From: an uncultured Clostridium sp. | GTDB lineage: Bacteria; Bacillota; Clostridia; TANB77; CAG-508 | Length of the DNA stretch: 21,051 bases | Direction of reading: 5' to 3' | NCBI GenBank assembly: GCA_947057505.1 | Contig: CAMSEM010000012.1 | Coordinates: forward strand, 1-21,051 | In this document: positions 7,308 to 14,729 of the stretch, piece after piece | How the letters are laid out: every line of letters starts with the position of its first letter | Position numbering within the stretch: the stretch's first letter is position 1 | Translations under genes and position numbers: made by a program | The notes under the pieces: generated by a model | Databases searched by the model: none | The model's input: only the letters and a program-made list of their open reading frames with translations | What the model was told of the DNA's origin: nothing

Positions 7308-9227
7308 ATGGTAAGAAATAGCCAAGAAAAAGGTATTACATTAATAGCACTTGTTGTAACAATTATAATATTGTTAATATTAGCAGGAGTATCAATAAGT
7401 ATAATAGCTGGAGAAAATGGGCTATTTGCAAAAGCAAATGAGGCTGTAGATAACTATAAGAAGATAGCAAAAGAGGAAGCTGAAATGCTAAACCAATTGT
7501 TATCAGAAGATGATATAGGTGGGGGAGAAACACCAGATAAGACTGACACCTCAGAAATAGACCAAAAAATGGTAAACCAAGAAATTAGTTTTCAAGATAG
7601 TCTTGCTACCATTATGAACCCAGATAGAGGTTGGTACAGACCTGTTACAGTAATATTAGGAAGCAGTGTTGACATACAGGCACAATGTATAGAAGCTATA
7701 AAAGAAAATATACAAATAATACACTTAAGAATTGATTTAGGACAATTTTCTGGAAATGTAAATACAGATGGAATTGATAAAGATATTACATTAGAACAGC
7801 TTTCTTCATTAAATACAATGGTAGATACTATTAGAAAAAATAAGTTAAATGTTATTATAAGATTTGCTTATGACTTCGATGGAAATACAGGGAAAGAGCC
7901 AAAGTCATTTGAAACTATAAAAAATCATATTAGGCAATTGGCATCTTTCTTTTATACAAATAAAGATATTATATCAACTGTAGAAACTGGATTTTTAGGA
8001 CCTTGGGGTGAAATGCATACTGCGGGACAATATCAATCAGATAATTATTATAAAACTCTAATAAAAACATTATTAGAAAATACTCCTAGTGAGATGAAAA
8101 TAAATGTAAGAAAACCATACTTTTTTAAATTAGTGGTAGGAGAATTAAATGATTCCCAACATAGATTAGGAATATTTAATGATGGATATTTAGGAAGTTC
8201 AACAGATTTAGGAACTTTTGATAATGGAATTAGTAGAAATGATTTTGTAAATTGGATGCAAACTCAAGGACAATATACATTATATGGTGGAGAAGTTACA
8301 AAGTCTGGAGAAACAAGTGATGAACCATATAGTGATACCAGTTTTGTGGTAGCAGAAATGCCCAAAACACATACCACATACTTAAATAGTCAATATAATC
8401 TAAGCATAATAGATAGTAAGTGGAAAAATCAATATTATACATCTTCAAATTCAGAATATGATGGACAAACAACTTATAAATACATAACAGATCATTTAGG
8501 ATATCGAATGGTTGTAAGAAATTCTAAAATCTCATCTTCAGTAGAAAAAGGAGATATCTGTGGTGTTAATCTTGAAATAGAAAATGTAGGATTTGGAAAT
8601 ATAGTAAAAGAACAAAAAGTATCTGTTATTTTAAGAAAAAATCTTGAATATTACGAAACTACATTAAACATTAATGTGAACAATATTAGAGGAGGAGAAA
8701 AGGGCGATATTAATTTCTATTTCTATGTACCAAGTGATATAGAAGCAGGAGAATGGAAAATTTGCTTAAAGGTTTCTAGTGAGAAATTGTCAGATTATGC
8801 TATACAATTTGCAAATCCAGATATGTGGGATGACGATTTATTGGCAAATTGTATAGGAAAAGTAACTATTGAAAATTCAGTTGCCCAAGATGGAATAAAA
8901 ATAAAACAAGCTTTTTCAACCAACAGTATTGAAGGATACAAAGGACAAATAATCGAAAAAGTTAGGACAATTCCTGTAACATTTGATTTTTGTCTAGAAG
9001 GAGGTTCAAGGGTTACTAGCCAGCAATTAAATATACCACTTGGAACTAAAATTAATTTTAAAGATGCAAGTAATTTATCAAGCTTGGGTATAACAATTCC
9101 AACTGGTTATACATTCAAGTATGCACAATGCAATGCAATTACAAATGACTGGGGTGGCTATAATGAGCTAACAATTCCAAATGAAACAAGTGAAAGCTCT
9201 TATTTGTTCTTTGTTTATATTAAGTAA
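7308..9227 (+). CDS. Prepilin-leader surface protein with DUF4874/DUF4832 barrel
   Basis: ATG at 7308 is chosen because GAGGAGGG ends eight bases upstream; an ATG at 7304 is out of frame and a further in-frame ATG at 7272 precedes the ribosome site. Residues 1-35 are a type IV prepilin-like leader: QEKG, then ITLIALVVTIIILLILAGV, with cleavage expected after Gly9; Ala replaces the usual Glu at +5. A charged helix and acidic linker follow (about 40-90). From about residue 104 (NPDRGWYR) begins the DUF4874 domain, with GFLGPWGEMH near residue 230, followed by a DUF4832-like region with a beta-rich part (RMVVRNSKISS onward). Such pairs are regarded as glycoside-hydrolase-like TIM barrels, but the substrate is unknown. 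The last 80 residues look like a separate small beta domain. Its 639 residues make it probably exported and envelope-anchored by the leader helix (inference). Confidence 0.8.
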   Translation: MVRNSQEKGITLIALVVTIIILLILAGVSISIIAGENGLFAKANEAVDNYKKIAKEEAEMLNQLLSEDDIGGGETPDKTDTSEIDQKMVNQEISFQDSLATIMNPDRGWYRPVTVILGSSVDIQAQCIEAIKENIQIIHLRIDLGQFSGNVNTDGIDKDITLEQLSSLNTMVDTIRKNKLNVIIRFAYDFDGNTGKEPKSFETIKNHIRQLASFFYTNKDIISTVETGFLGPWGEMHTAGQYQSDNYYKTLIKTLLENTPSEMKINVRKPYFFKLVVGELNDSQHRLGIFNDGYLGSSTDLGTFDNGISRNDFVNWMQTQGQYTLYGGEVTKSGETSDEPYSDTSFVVAEMPKTHTTYLNSQYNLSIIDSKWKNQYYTSSNSEYDGQTTYKYITDHLGYRMVVRNSKISSSVEKGDICGVNLEIENVGFGNIVKEQKVSVILRKNLEYYETTLNINVNNIRGGEKGDINFYFYVPSDIEAGEWKICLKVSSEKLSDYAIQFANPDMWDDDLLANCIGKVTIENSVAQDGIKIKQAFSTNSIEGYKGQIIEKVRTIPVTFDFCLEGGSRVTSQQLNIPLGTKINFKDASNLSSLGITIPTGYTFKYAQCNAITNDWGGYNELTIPNETSESSYLFFVYIK

Positions 9228-9264
9228 TAGAAGTCAAAATGGATTAAAAAAATAAATTCACTTG

Positions 9265-9300
9265 AAAAAAAGTATTGCAAATAAATGTAATACTTTTTTT
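9265..9300 (+). terminator. Rho-independent terminator after the DUF4874/DUF4832 gene
   Basis: The 12-base arms 9265-9276 (AAAAAAAGTATT) and 9289-9300 (AATACTTTTTTT) pair perfectly and the 3' arm itself supplies the U-tract. It ends transcription before the polA cluster. The A-tract on the 5' side means it could also work in the other direction. The 158 bases after it, up to 9458, are AT-rich with a small ACATAC/GTATGT-type hairpin and no convincing promoter. Confidence 0.8.
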
Positions 9301-9458
9301 ATACATACAAAAATGTATGGAAAAAAATAAAAAAGTATGATAAGATATAAAAAATATTTGCACAAGAAAAAATGAAGTCTTAATTATTTATGGTAGAAAA
9401 AATAAAAATATGTAATGAGAATATGAAATTTAAAATATAGCAAAGGAGTTTTATACAT

Positions 9459-10013
9459 ATGTTACTAGCACTTTCAGGAATTACAGGAGTTGGCAAATCA
9501 TATTTTGCCCAAAAAATTTCAACAACATTAGACTTTAAAAAAGTACATACCATTAGAACAAGAAAAATGCGCCAAGGTGAAATAAATGGAAAAACTGGTT
9601 TTTTTATGAATGAAGAACAACTAAACGAATTAAAAAAACAAGGAAAAATTATTTATGATTTTAAAGTGTTTGAAGGTACCTATGCCTACTTAAAAGAAGA
9701 AATAGAATCCACTGATAATTACGTATTTGAAATGCATTACACTACAATAGCAGATTGGAAAAAAGTAGCCCCACATATTAAAACAATATATATATTACCA
9801 AAAGATATCAATATGGCAATAGAAAAACTAAAACAAAGAAATTTAAGTAAAGAAAGCGAAAAAGAAAGAATTTTTGAGATACAAGAACAATATCAAAACT
9901 TTATGAAAAATGAAGAAATACAAAAGCAATTTGATTATATTGTATATAATAATTATGATGAACAATCAAAAGAAAAAATAATGCAATTAATTAAGAAAAT
10001 CATGAAAAGTTAA
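9459..10013 (+). CDS. Guanylate-kinase-like P-loop NTPase
   Basis: A 184-residue protein with Walker A GITGVGKS (residues 7-14), then HTIRTRKMRQGEINGKTGFFM, which resembles the GMP-binding T(T/S)RxxRxGE...Y.F segment of guanylate kinase, and a C-terminal helical part. True Gmk usually reads TTRPPRPGE, so the substrate-binding part is altered and I would not call it the housekeeping gmk. ATG at 9459 is preceded by AAAGGAG. It begins a tightly spaced cluster (28 bases to the APH-fold gene, then 17 bases to polA), which suggests one operon. A small-molecule or nucleotide kinase is likely; the substrate is unknown. Confidence 0.75.
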   Translation: MLLALSGITGVGKSYFAQKISTTLDFKKVHTIRTRKMRQGEINGKTGFFMNEEQLNELKKQGKIIYDFKVFEGTYAYLKEEIESTDNYVFEMHYTTIADWKKVAPHIKTIYILPKDINMAIEKLKQRNLSKESEKERIFEIQEQYQNFMKNEEIQKQFDYIVYNNYDEQSKEKIMQLIKKIMKS

Positions 10014-10041
10014 AATATATTTAGCTTAGAAAGGGAATATT

Positions 10042-10872
10042 ATGAGTGATATCTATTTTAAAATTGATGAAGACTTTGAAACAATTATAAAAAATACTTT
10101 TAAAGATAAAAAGGTATATAATATGCATTTAATTACAACAGGATGGACCAATATTGTATATGAAGTAGAAACAGTGGAAGGAAACTACTTTTTTAGATTC
10201 CCACGTGATGAATTTTGGTCAAGAACAATTGTAAAAGACTGTGAATTTGCAAAATACATTTATCAAAAAACAGACTTCAACACATGCAAATTAGAATTAA
10301 AAGAAGATAAAGGTAGACCTTTTAGTGTTCATAAAAAAATACCAGGAACACCACTTGCAGAGAAAATGAATGAATTATCGAGAAAAGAAATTGAAGCTAT
10401 TTCAGATGACATATCTAAATTTATGTATGAACTACATAGCATTAATCCAAAAAAAGAAAAAATATTTACCATAAATAACATAGGATTAGAATTAAGAGAA
10501 TTCCTAGATGAGCTTTTAACAAAACACATTCCAGCAGAAGAAATGGCATTTTGGCAATGTGATAAAAAAGTTTGTGCGCCAGAATGTTTGGTACATGGAG
10601 ATTTAAACTCTAGCAATGTATTATTAGATGAAAATAACAAAGTAACTGCAGTCATAGATTTTGGCTTTGCGGGCTTTGGAAATAGTTATGATGATGTTGC
10701 TAGAATTATAGGAAGGTGTCCAGAAAGCTTTAGAGATAGTATTATTAAAAGTTACGAAAAATATGCTAACACTAAAATAGATGAAAATATTTTAAATACC
10801 CAGGTAAAAGAGTGGAGCAATATTGATCAAAGCTATATTAACTACATGAAAGGAATTGGAATTTACGAATAA
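10042..10872 (+). CDS. APH/choline-kinase-fold phosphotransferase
   Basis: A 276-residue protein with the aminoglycoside phosphotransferase family core: the Brenner motif VHGDLNSSN (His185, Asp187, Asn192 by position), then AVIDFGFAGFGNSYDD with the metal-binding Asp of the DFG-like motif. The N-terminal lobe has a Trp- and Arg-rich strand pattern (GWTNIVYEVET, YFFRFPRDE). Family members phosphorylate small molecules such as aminoglycosides, choline, homoserine or other metabolites. The sequence does not say which, and antibiotic resistance should not be assumed. AAAGGGAA precedes the ATG. It lies between the guanylate-kinase-like gene and polA in the same probable operon. Confidence 0.8.
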   Translation: MSDIYFKIDEDFETIIKNTFKDKKVYNMHLITTGWTNIVYEVETVEGNYFFRFPRDEFWSRTIVKDCEFAKYIYQKTDFNTCKLELKEDKGRPFSVHKKIPGTPLAEKMNELSRKEIEAISDDISKFMYELHSINPKKEKIFTINNIGLELREFLDELLTKHIPAEEMAFWQCDKKVCAPECLVHGDLNSSNVLLDENNKVTAVIDFGFAGFGNSYDDVARIIGRCPESFRDSIIKSYEKYANTKIDENILNTQVKEWSNIDQSYINYMKGIGIYE

Positions 10873-10889
10873 GAAAAGAGGATAAATAG

Positions 10890-13601
10890 ATGAACAAAAT
10901 TGTATTAATAGATGGAAATAGCATTCTAAATAGAGCCTTTTATGGAATCATGGGTTCTAAAATGTTAACAACCGCAGATGGCAAATATACAAATGCTGTA
11001 TATGGTTTTTTAGCTATTTTATTTAAGGTGCTAGAAGACATAGAGCCAGAATACCTAATGGTAGCATTTGATCTAAAAGCGCCAACTGCAAGACATAAAA
11101 TGTATGAAGGCTATAAAGCAAATAGAAAAGGAATGCCCAATGAGCTTGCAGAGCAAATGCCAATTTTAAAAGATATTTTACGTGATATGAATATTACTAT
11201 CATTGAAAAAGAAGGCTATGAAGCAGATGATGTTTTAGGAACATTGTCGAAAAGGGCAGAAAAAGAAGGATTAGATGTTACTATTGTTTCAGGAGATAGA
11301 GATACTTTTCAGCTAACCTCTAATCATATTAAAATTCGTATCCCACATACCAAAGTAGGAAAAACAGAGGTAGATATTTTTGATGAAAAAGCAGTAAAAG
11401 AAAAATATGGTGTTACCCCAGCACAACTCATTGAAGTAAAAGGACTAATGGGAGACAGCTCTGATAATATACCAGGAGTACCAGGAGTAGGAGAAAAAAC
11501 AGCACTAGACTTAATTCAAAAATATGATACAATTGAAAAATTGTATCAAGCTATAGAAAATAACGAAGATAGCCTAAAACCAAAGATGAAAGAAAAATTA
11601 ATAGCAGGAAAAGAATTAGCCGAGCTTTCTAGAACATTAGGAACTATCAATTTACAAGTACCAATAGAAGAAAAAATAGAAGACTTAAAAAGAAAAGAAT
11701 GGAACAATGAAGCTGTTTATGCAAAATTTAAAGAATTAAACTTTAACCGCTTTATAGAAAGATTTCATTTACATGGAGAAACAGCTACAGCTCAAAATAT
11801 GCAAGAGTTATTTGCCATTCAAACCATAACAAACGAAAATGAATTACAAAATTTATTAAAGCAAGTTAAGGAAAGTAAACAATTATTTTACTATTTAGCT
11901 AAAACTAAAGCAAATAGTAATAACAAAATTATTTCAAAAGAAATTACAGCCATTTATATTTATCATAATCAAACTGTATATGAAATAAAATTAGAAGAAA
12001 AATGGCTAGATTATTTTAAAATAATCTTCGAAGATGAAGAAATACAAAAATATAGTTATCATTTAAGTGAAGACTATGTTCTATTAAAACAAATAGGCAT
12101 TTTACTTACTAACATTTATTTTGATGCTAAAATTGCAGCATATAACTTAAATCCAACCAATAATCAATATGCACTAGAAGAATTAGCAAGCCAATATTTA
12201 AATTTAGATGTTGCACAATATTTAGAAACAGTTGGAGCAAATAAAAATGAAAATGCACAAATGACCTTGTTTCAAACAGAAGAAAATAAGGAAGATACTT
12301 TAAAATATCAAAATGGTATTTTAGTATATAGCATTGCAAAACTACAAGAAGTTATGCTAAAAAAATTAGAAGAAGCACAATCTATAGAGCTATTTCAAAA
12401 TATAGAAATGCCATTAGTACAAGTATTAGCAGATATGCAATATGAAGGAATTTATGTAGATAAACAAGAACTAATTACTTATGGAGATAAACTAAAACAA
12501 GAAATAGAAAACTTAAAACAAGTAATTTATGAACTATGTGGAGAAGAATTTAACATTAATTCTACCCAACAATTAGGTACCATATTATTTGAAAAGTTAA
12601 AGCTTCCAGTATACAAAAAAACAAAAACAGGTTATTCAACAGATGTAGACATTTTAGAAAAATTAAGACCAGAACATCCCGTTATTGGAAAAATACTAGA
12701 ATATAGAGGAATTGTAAAACTAAATTCTACTTATATAGAAGGTTTGCTTCCATATATTAACCCAAAAACAGAAAAAATACATTCTTATTTTCATCAAACC
12801 ATTACTGCAACAGGAAGAATAAGCTCTACTGAACCAAACTTGCAAAACATTCCAACAAGGCAAGAACAAGGTAAACAAATTAGAAAAGCGTTTAAAGCAA
12901 GTAAAGGCAATGTTTTTATTGATGCCGATTATTCTCAAATAGAACTAAGAATTTTAGCACATATTTCAAAAGACAAAAACATGATAGAAGCATTTTTAAA
13001 TGAAGAAGACATTCACAAACAAGTTGCTGCAAAAGTATTTAATGTACCACTTGAAGAAGTAAGCAAAGAACAAAGAAGTGCAGCAAAAGCAGTTAACTTT
13101 GGAATTGTATATGGAATTAGTGGATTTGGATTAGCTGAGCAATTAAAAATAAGTAGAAAGAAGGCAGAACAATATATACAGCAATACCTAGAGAAATATG
13201 AAGGTGTAAAAACATTCATGGATGAAATTGTAGAAAAAGCAAAAGAGCAAGGTTATGTAGAAACCCTATTTCACCGTAGAAGATATATTCCAGAACTTTC
13301 TTCTAATAATTATATGGTAAGACAATTTGGCTCAAGAGCTGCTATGAATACACCAATTCAAGGAACTGCAGCAGATATTATGAAAATTGCTATGATAAAA
13401 GTTTTTGAAAAATTAAAACAAGAAAATTTACAAGCAAAACTTATTTTACAAATTCATGACGAACTTTTAATTGAATGTAAGCAAGAACAAAAAGAAAAGG
13501 TAAAACAAATATTAAAAGACTGTATGGAACAAGCAATGCCACTAGAAGTACCATTAGAAGTAGAAATATCAGAAGCAGATAATTGGTATGATGTAAAATA
13601 A
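10890..13601 (+). CDS. polA: DNA polymerase I
   Basis: Repair and Okazaki-fragment-processing polymerase of 903 residues. The N-terminal 5'-3' exonuclease domain (about 1-300) begins KIVLIDGNSILNRAFYG and has SGDRDTFQL and GLMGDSSDNIPGVPGVGEKTA. The middle region keeps the exonuclease fold (FDAKIAAYNLNP, YALEELASQYL) but the DxE of motif I, expected around LFYYLAKTKAN, is absent, so 3'-5' proofreading is probably lost, as in Bacillus and Taq polymerases. Polymerase motifs are intact: A, DADYSQIELR (about 677); B, RSAAKAVNFGIVYG (about 729); C, QIHDE (about 853). GAAAAGAGG lies before the ATG. The gene follows the APH-fold gene by 17 bases. Confidence 0.97.
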   Translation: MNKIVLIDGNSILNRAFYGIMGSKMLTTADGKYTNAVYGFLAILFKVLEDIEPEYLMVAFDLKAPTARHKMYEGYKANRKGMPNELAEQMPILKDILRDMNITIIEKEGYEADDVLGTLSKRAEKEGLDVTIVSGDRDTFQLTSNHIKIRIPHTKVGKTEVDIFDEKAVKEKYGVTPAQLIEVKGLMGDSSDNIPGVPGVGEKTALDLIQKYDTIEKLYQAIENNEDSLKPKMKEKLIAGKELAELSRTLGTINLQVPIEEKIEDLKRKEWNNEAVYAKFKELNFNRFIERFHLHGETATAQNMQELFAIQTITNENELQNLLKQVKESKQLFYYLAKTKANSNNKIISKEITAIYIYHNQTVYEIKLEEKWLDYFKIIFEDEEIQKYSYHLSEDYVLLKQIGILLTNIYFDAKIAAYNLNPTNNQYALEELASQYLNLDVAQYLETVGANKNENAQMTLFQTEENKEDTLKYQNGILVYSIAKLQEVMLKKLEEAQSIELFQNIEMPLVQVLADMQYEGIYVDKQELITYGDKLKQEIENLKQVIYELCGEEFNINSTQQLGTILFEKLKLPVYKKTKTGYSTDVDILEKLRPEHPVIGKILEYRGIVKLNSTYIEGLLPYINPKTEKIHSYFHQTITATGRISSTEPNLQNIPTRQEQGKQIRKAFKASKGNVFIDADYSQIELRILAHISKDKNMIEAFLNEEDIHKQVAAKVFNVPLEEVSKEQRSAAKAVNFGIVYGISGFGLAEQLKISRKKAEQYIQQYLEKYEGVKTFMDEIVEKAKEQGYVETLFHRRRYIPELSSNNYMVRQFGSRAAMNTPIQGTAADIMKIAMIKVFEKLKQENLQAKLILQIHDELLIECKQEQKEKVKQILKDCMEQAMPLEVPLEVEISEADNWYDVK

Positions 13602-13639
13602 ACATACAAAAGAAGACTAAATTGAAGGAGAGAAAAAAA

Positions 13640-14209
13640 TTGCACAAGTTAAGAACAATACTAATTATTTTGTTTATTATTTTACTATTAGGAATAATAA
13701 TCATTCAAATATTTGACCTAAACAATGTAATTATGAAAAAAATATATCCACAACATTATGCACAATATATTAATCAATCCGCAAAAGAATATGAGGTAGA
13801 CCCATTGCTCATTTTTGCTATTATTAAAGCAGAAAGCAATTTTAATCCAAATGCAACATCTAAAAGTGAAGCAAAAGGATTAATGCAATTAATGGATAAC
13901 ACAGCAAAAGAGGTGGCAAACAAAATAGAAATATTAGATGCAAACAATATTAATTTATATGAGCCACAAACTTGTATAAAATTAGGTACTTATTACTTTG
14001 CCTCCTTAACAAAACAATATGAAAATATAGGCATTGCATTAGCAGCATACAATGCTGGAATGGGAAGGGTAGATAAGTGGCTAGAACAAGGAATTATTCA
14101 AAAAGATGGTTCTAACTTAGAAAATATACCCTATAAAGAAACAAATATGTATGTACGCAAAATATTAAATTATTATCGAACTTATCAAGAATTATACAGT
14201 GAGAATTAA
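13640..14209 (+). CDS. Membrane-anchored soluble-lytic-transglycosylase-type peptidoglycan hydrolase
   Basis: Start is TTG at 13640, placed eight bases after AAGGAGAG; the open frame also contains an earlier TTG at 13622 that overlaps this ribosome site and is less likely. The 189-residue protein begins with a hydrophobic segment (residues about 7-24, ILIILFIILLLGIIIIQIF) that should anchor it outside the membrane. The SLT domain follows: YEVDPLLIFAIIKAESNF with the catalytic Glu near residue 65, SKSEAKGLMQLM, and ALAAYNAGMGRVDKW. It cleaves glycan strands of peptidoglycan to 1,6-anhydro products. It lies 38 bases after polA and could be the last gene of that operon. No hydrophobic or wall-binding C-terminal domain is present. 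Confidence 0.9.
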   Translation: MHKLRTILIILFIILLLGIIIIQIFDLNNVIMKKIYPQHYAQYINQSAKEYEVDPLLIFAIIKAESNFNPNATSKSEAKGLMQLMDNTAKEVANKIEILDANNINLYEPQTCIKLGTYYFASLTKQYENIGIALAAYNAGMGRVDKWLEQGIIQKDGSNLENIPYKETNMYVRKILNYYRTYQELYSEN

Positions 14210-14299
14210 ATACTTATACCTATTTAAAGTGAATATTGAGGAAATTTTGTTAAAAAACACAAACAGTAACAATTAACATAATTATTATCTGGGAAGAGC

Positions 14300-14328
14300 T
14301 TGTAATATAGTAACTTTTTTAATATAAT
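14300..14328 (+). promoter_or_regulatory. Probable sigma-A promoter of the small gene at 14417
   Basis: TTGTAA (14300-14305), 17-base spacer, TATAAT (14323-14328). Predicted start near 14335 gives a leader of about 80 bases, which contains a small hairpin (AAGTT 14353-14357 with AACTT 14361-14365). Confidence 0.6.
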
Positions 14329-14416
14329 ATAGTTATGTAATGTTGAAGGCTTAAGTTTGCAACTTTTATAGGCCATTTTAATCTTATAAATATAAGTGCA
14401 AAAGGAGCGGTTTACA

Positions 14417-14632
14417 ATGAAACAAGAAAATGAAGCAAAACGGATAAGAAGAGAAATCATGAAAGAAATTGCTACTATTGAGTTAGGGCTAAGCATGCTT
14501 GAACTTAGTAGCGGATGGGAAACAGTACAAGACGAAAAAAGTAGAGAAGCTCAAAAACAAATTGCACAAAAATTAGAGAAAGCCTCAATTAAGCTTCAGT
14601 CTTATTTGAAAGACTTGGATAAAATTAGTTGA
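14417..14632 (+). CDS. Small charged helical protein of unknown function, containing an in-frame CGG
   Basis: I do not recognise this 71-residue protein. ATG at 14417 follows AAAGGAG (14401-14407) by nine bases; an upstream in-frame GTG at 14396 precedes that site and is rejected. The sequence is rich in Lys and Glu with heptad-like leucines (EIATIELGLSMLELSS, then IAQKLEKASIKLQSYLKDLDK), so two amphipathic helices are likely; it has no signal peptide. It has its own promoter and a strong terminator. Codon 9 is CGG (14441-14443), the only in-frame CGG in the window not at a frameshift. Read as Arg it gives AKRIRREIMKE. Read with the +1 skip seen at the three broken genes, it would give Gly and then TAA at once. 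A downstream ATG at 14458 could start a 57-residue form, but its ribosome site is poor. Confidence 0.65.
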   Translation: MKQENEAKRIRREIMKEIATIELGLSMLELSSGWETVQDEKSREAQKQIAQKLEKASIKLQSYLKDLDKIS

Positions 14633-14672
14633 GTAAAAAGAAAAAGATATCTAAAGTGCACTAAAAGTTGCG

Positions 14673-14710
14673 TAGAGAGGTACTTAATAGAAAGAACCTC
14701 TCTATTTTTT
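14673..14710 (+). terminator. Rho-independent terminator of the small gene
   Basis: A nine-base stem (TAGAGAGGT 14673-14681 with ACCTCTCTA 14696-14704) followed by TTTTTT. It is strong for the plus strand. The opposite side has no U-tract, so it should not terminate the convergent M23 gene well. Confidence 0.85.
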
Positions 14711-14729
14711 GTAATGAATGAAAAGAATA

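Noticed and set aside
10042..10872. Antibiotic resistance gene (aminoglycoside phosphotransferase)
   Set aside because: Only the general APH-fold motifs are present and the context is housekeeping; the family has many metabolic kinases.
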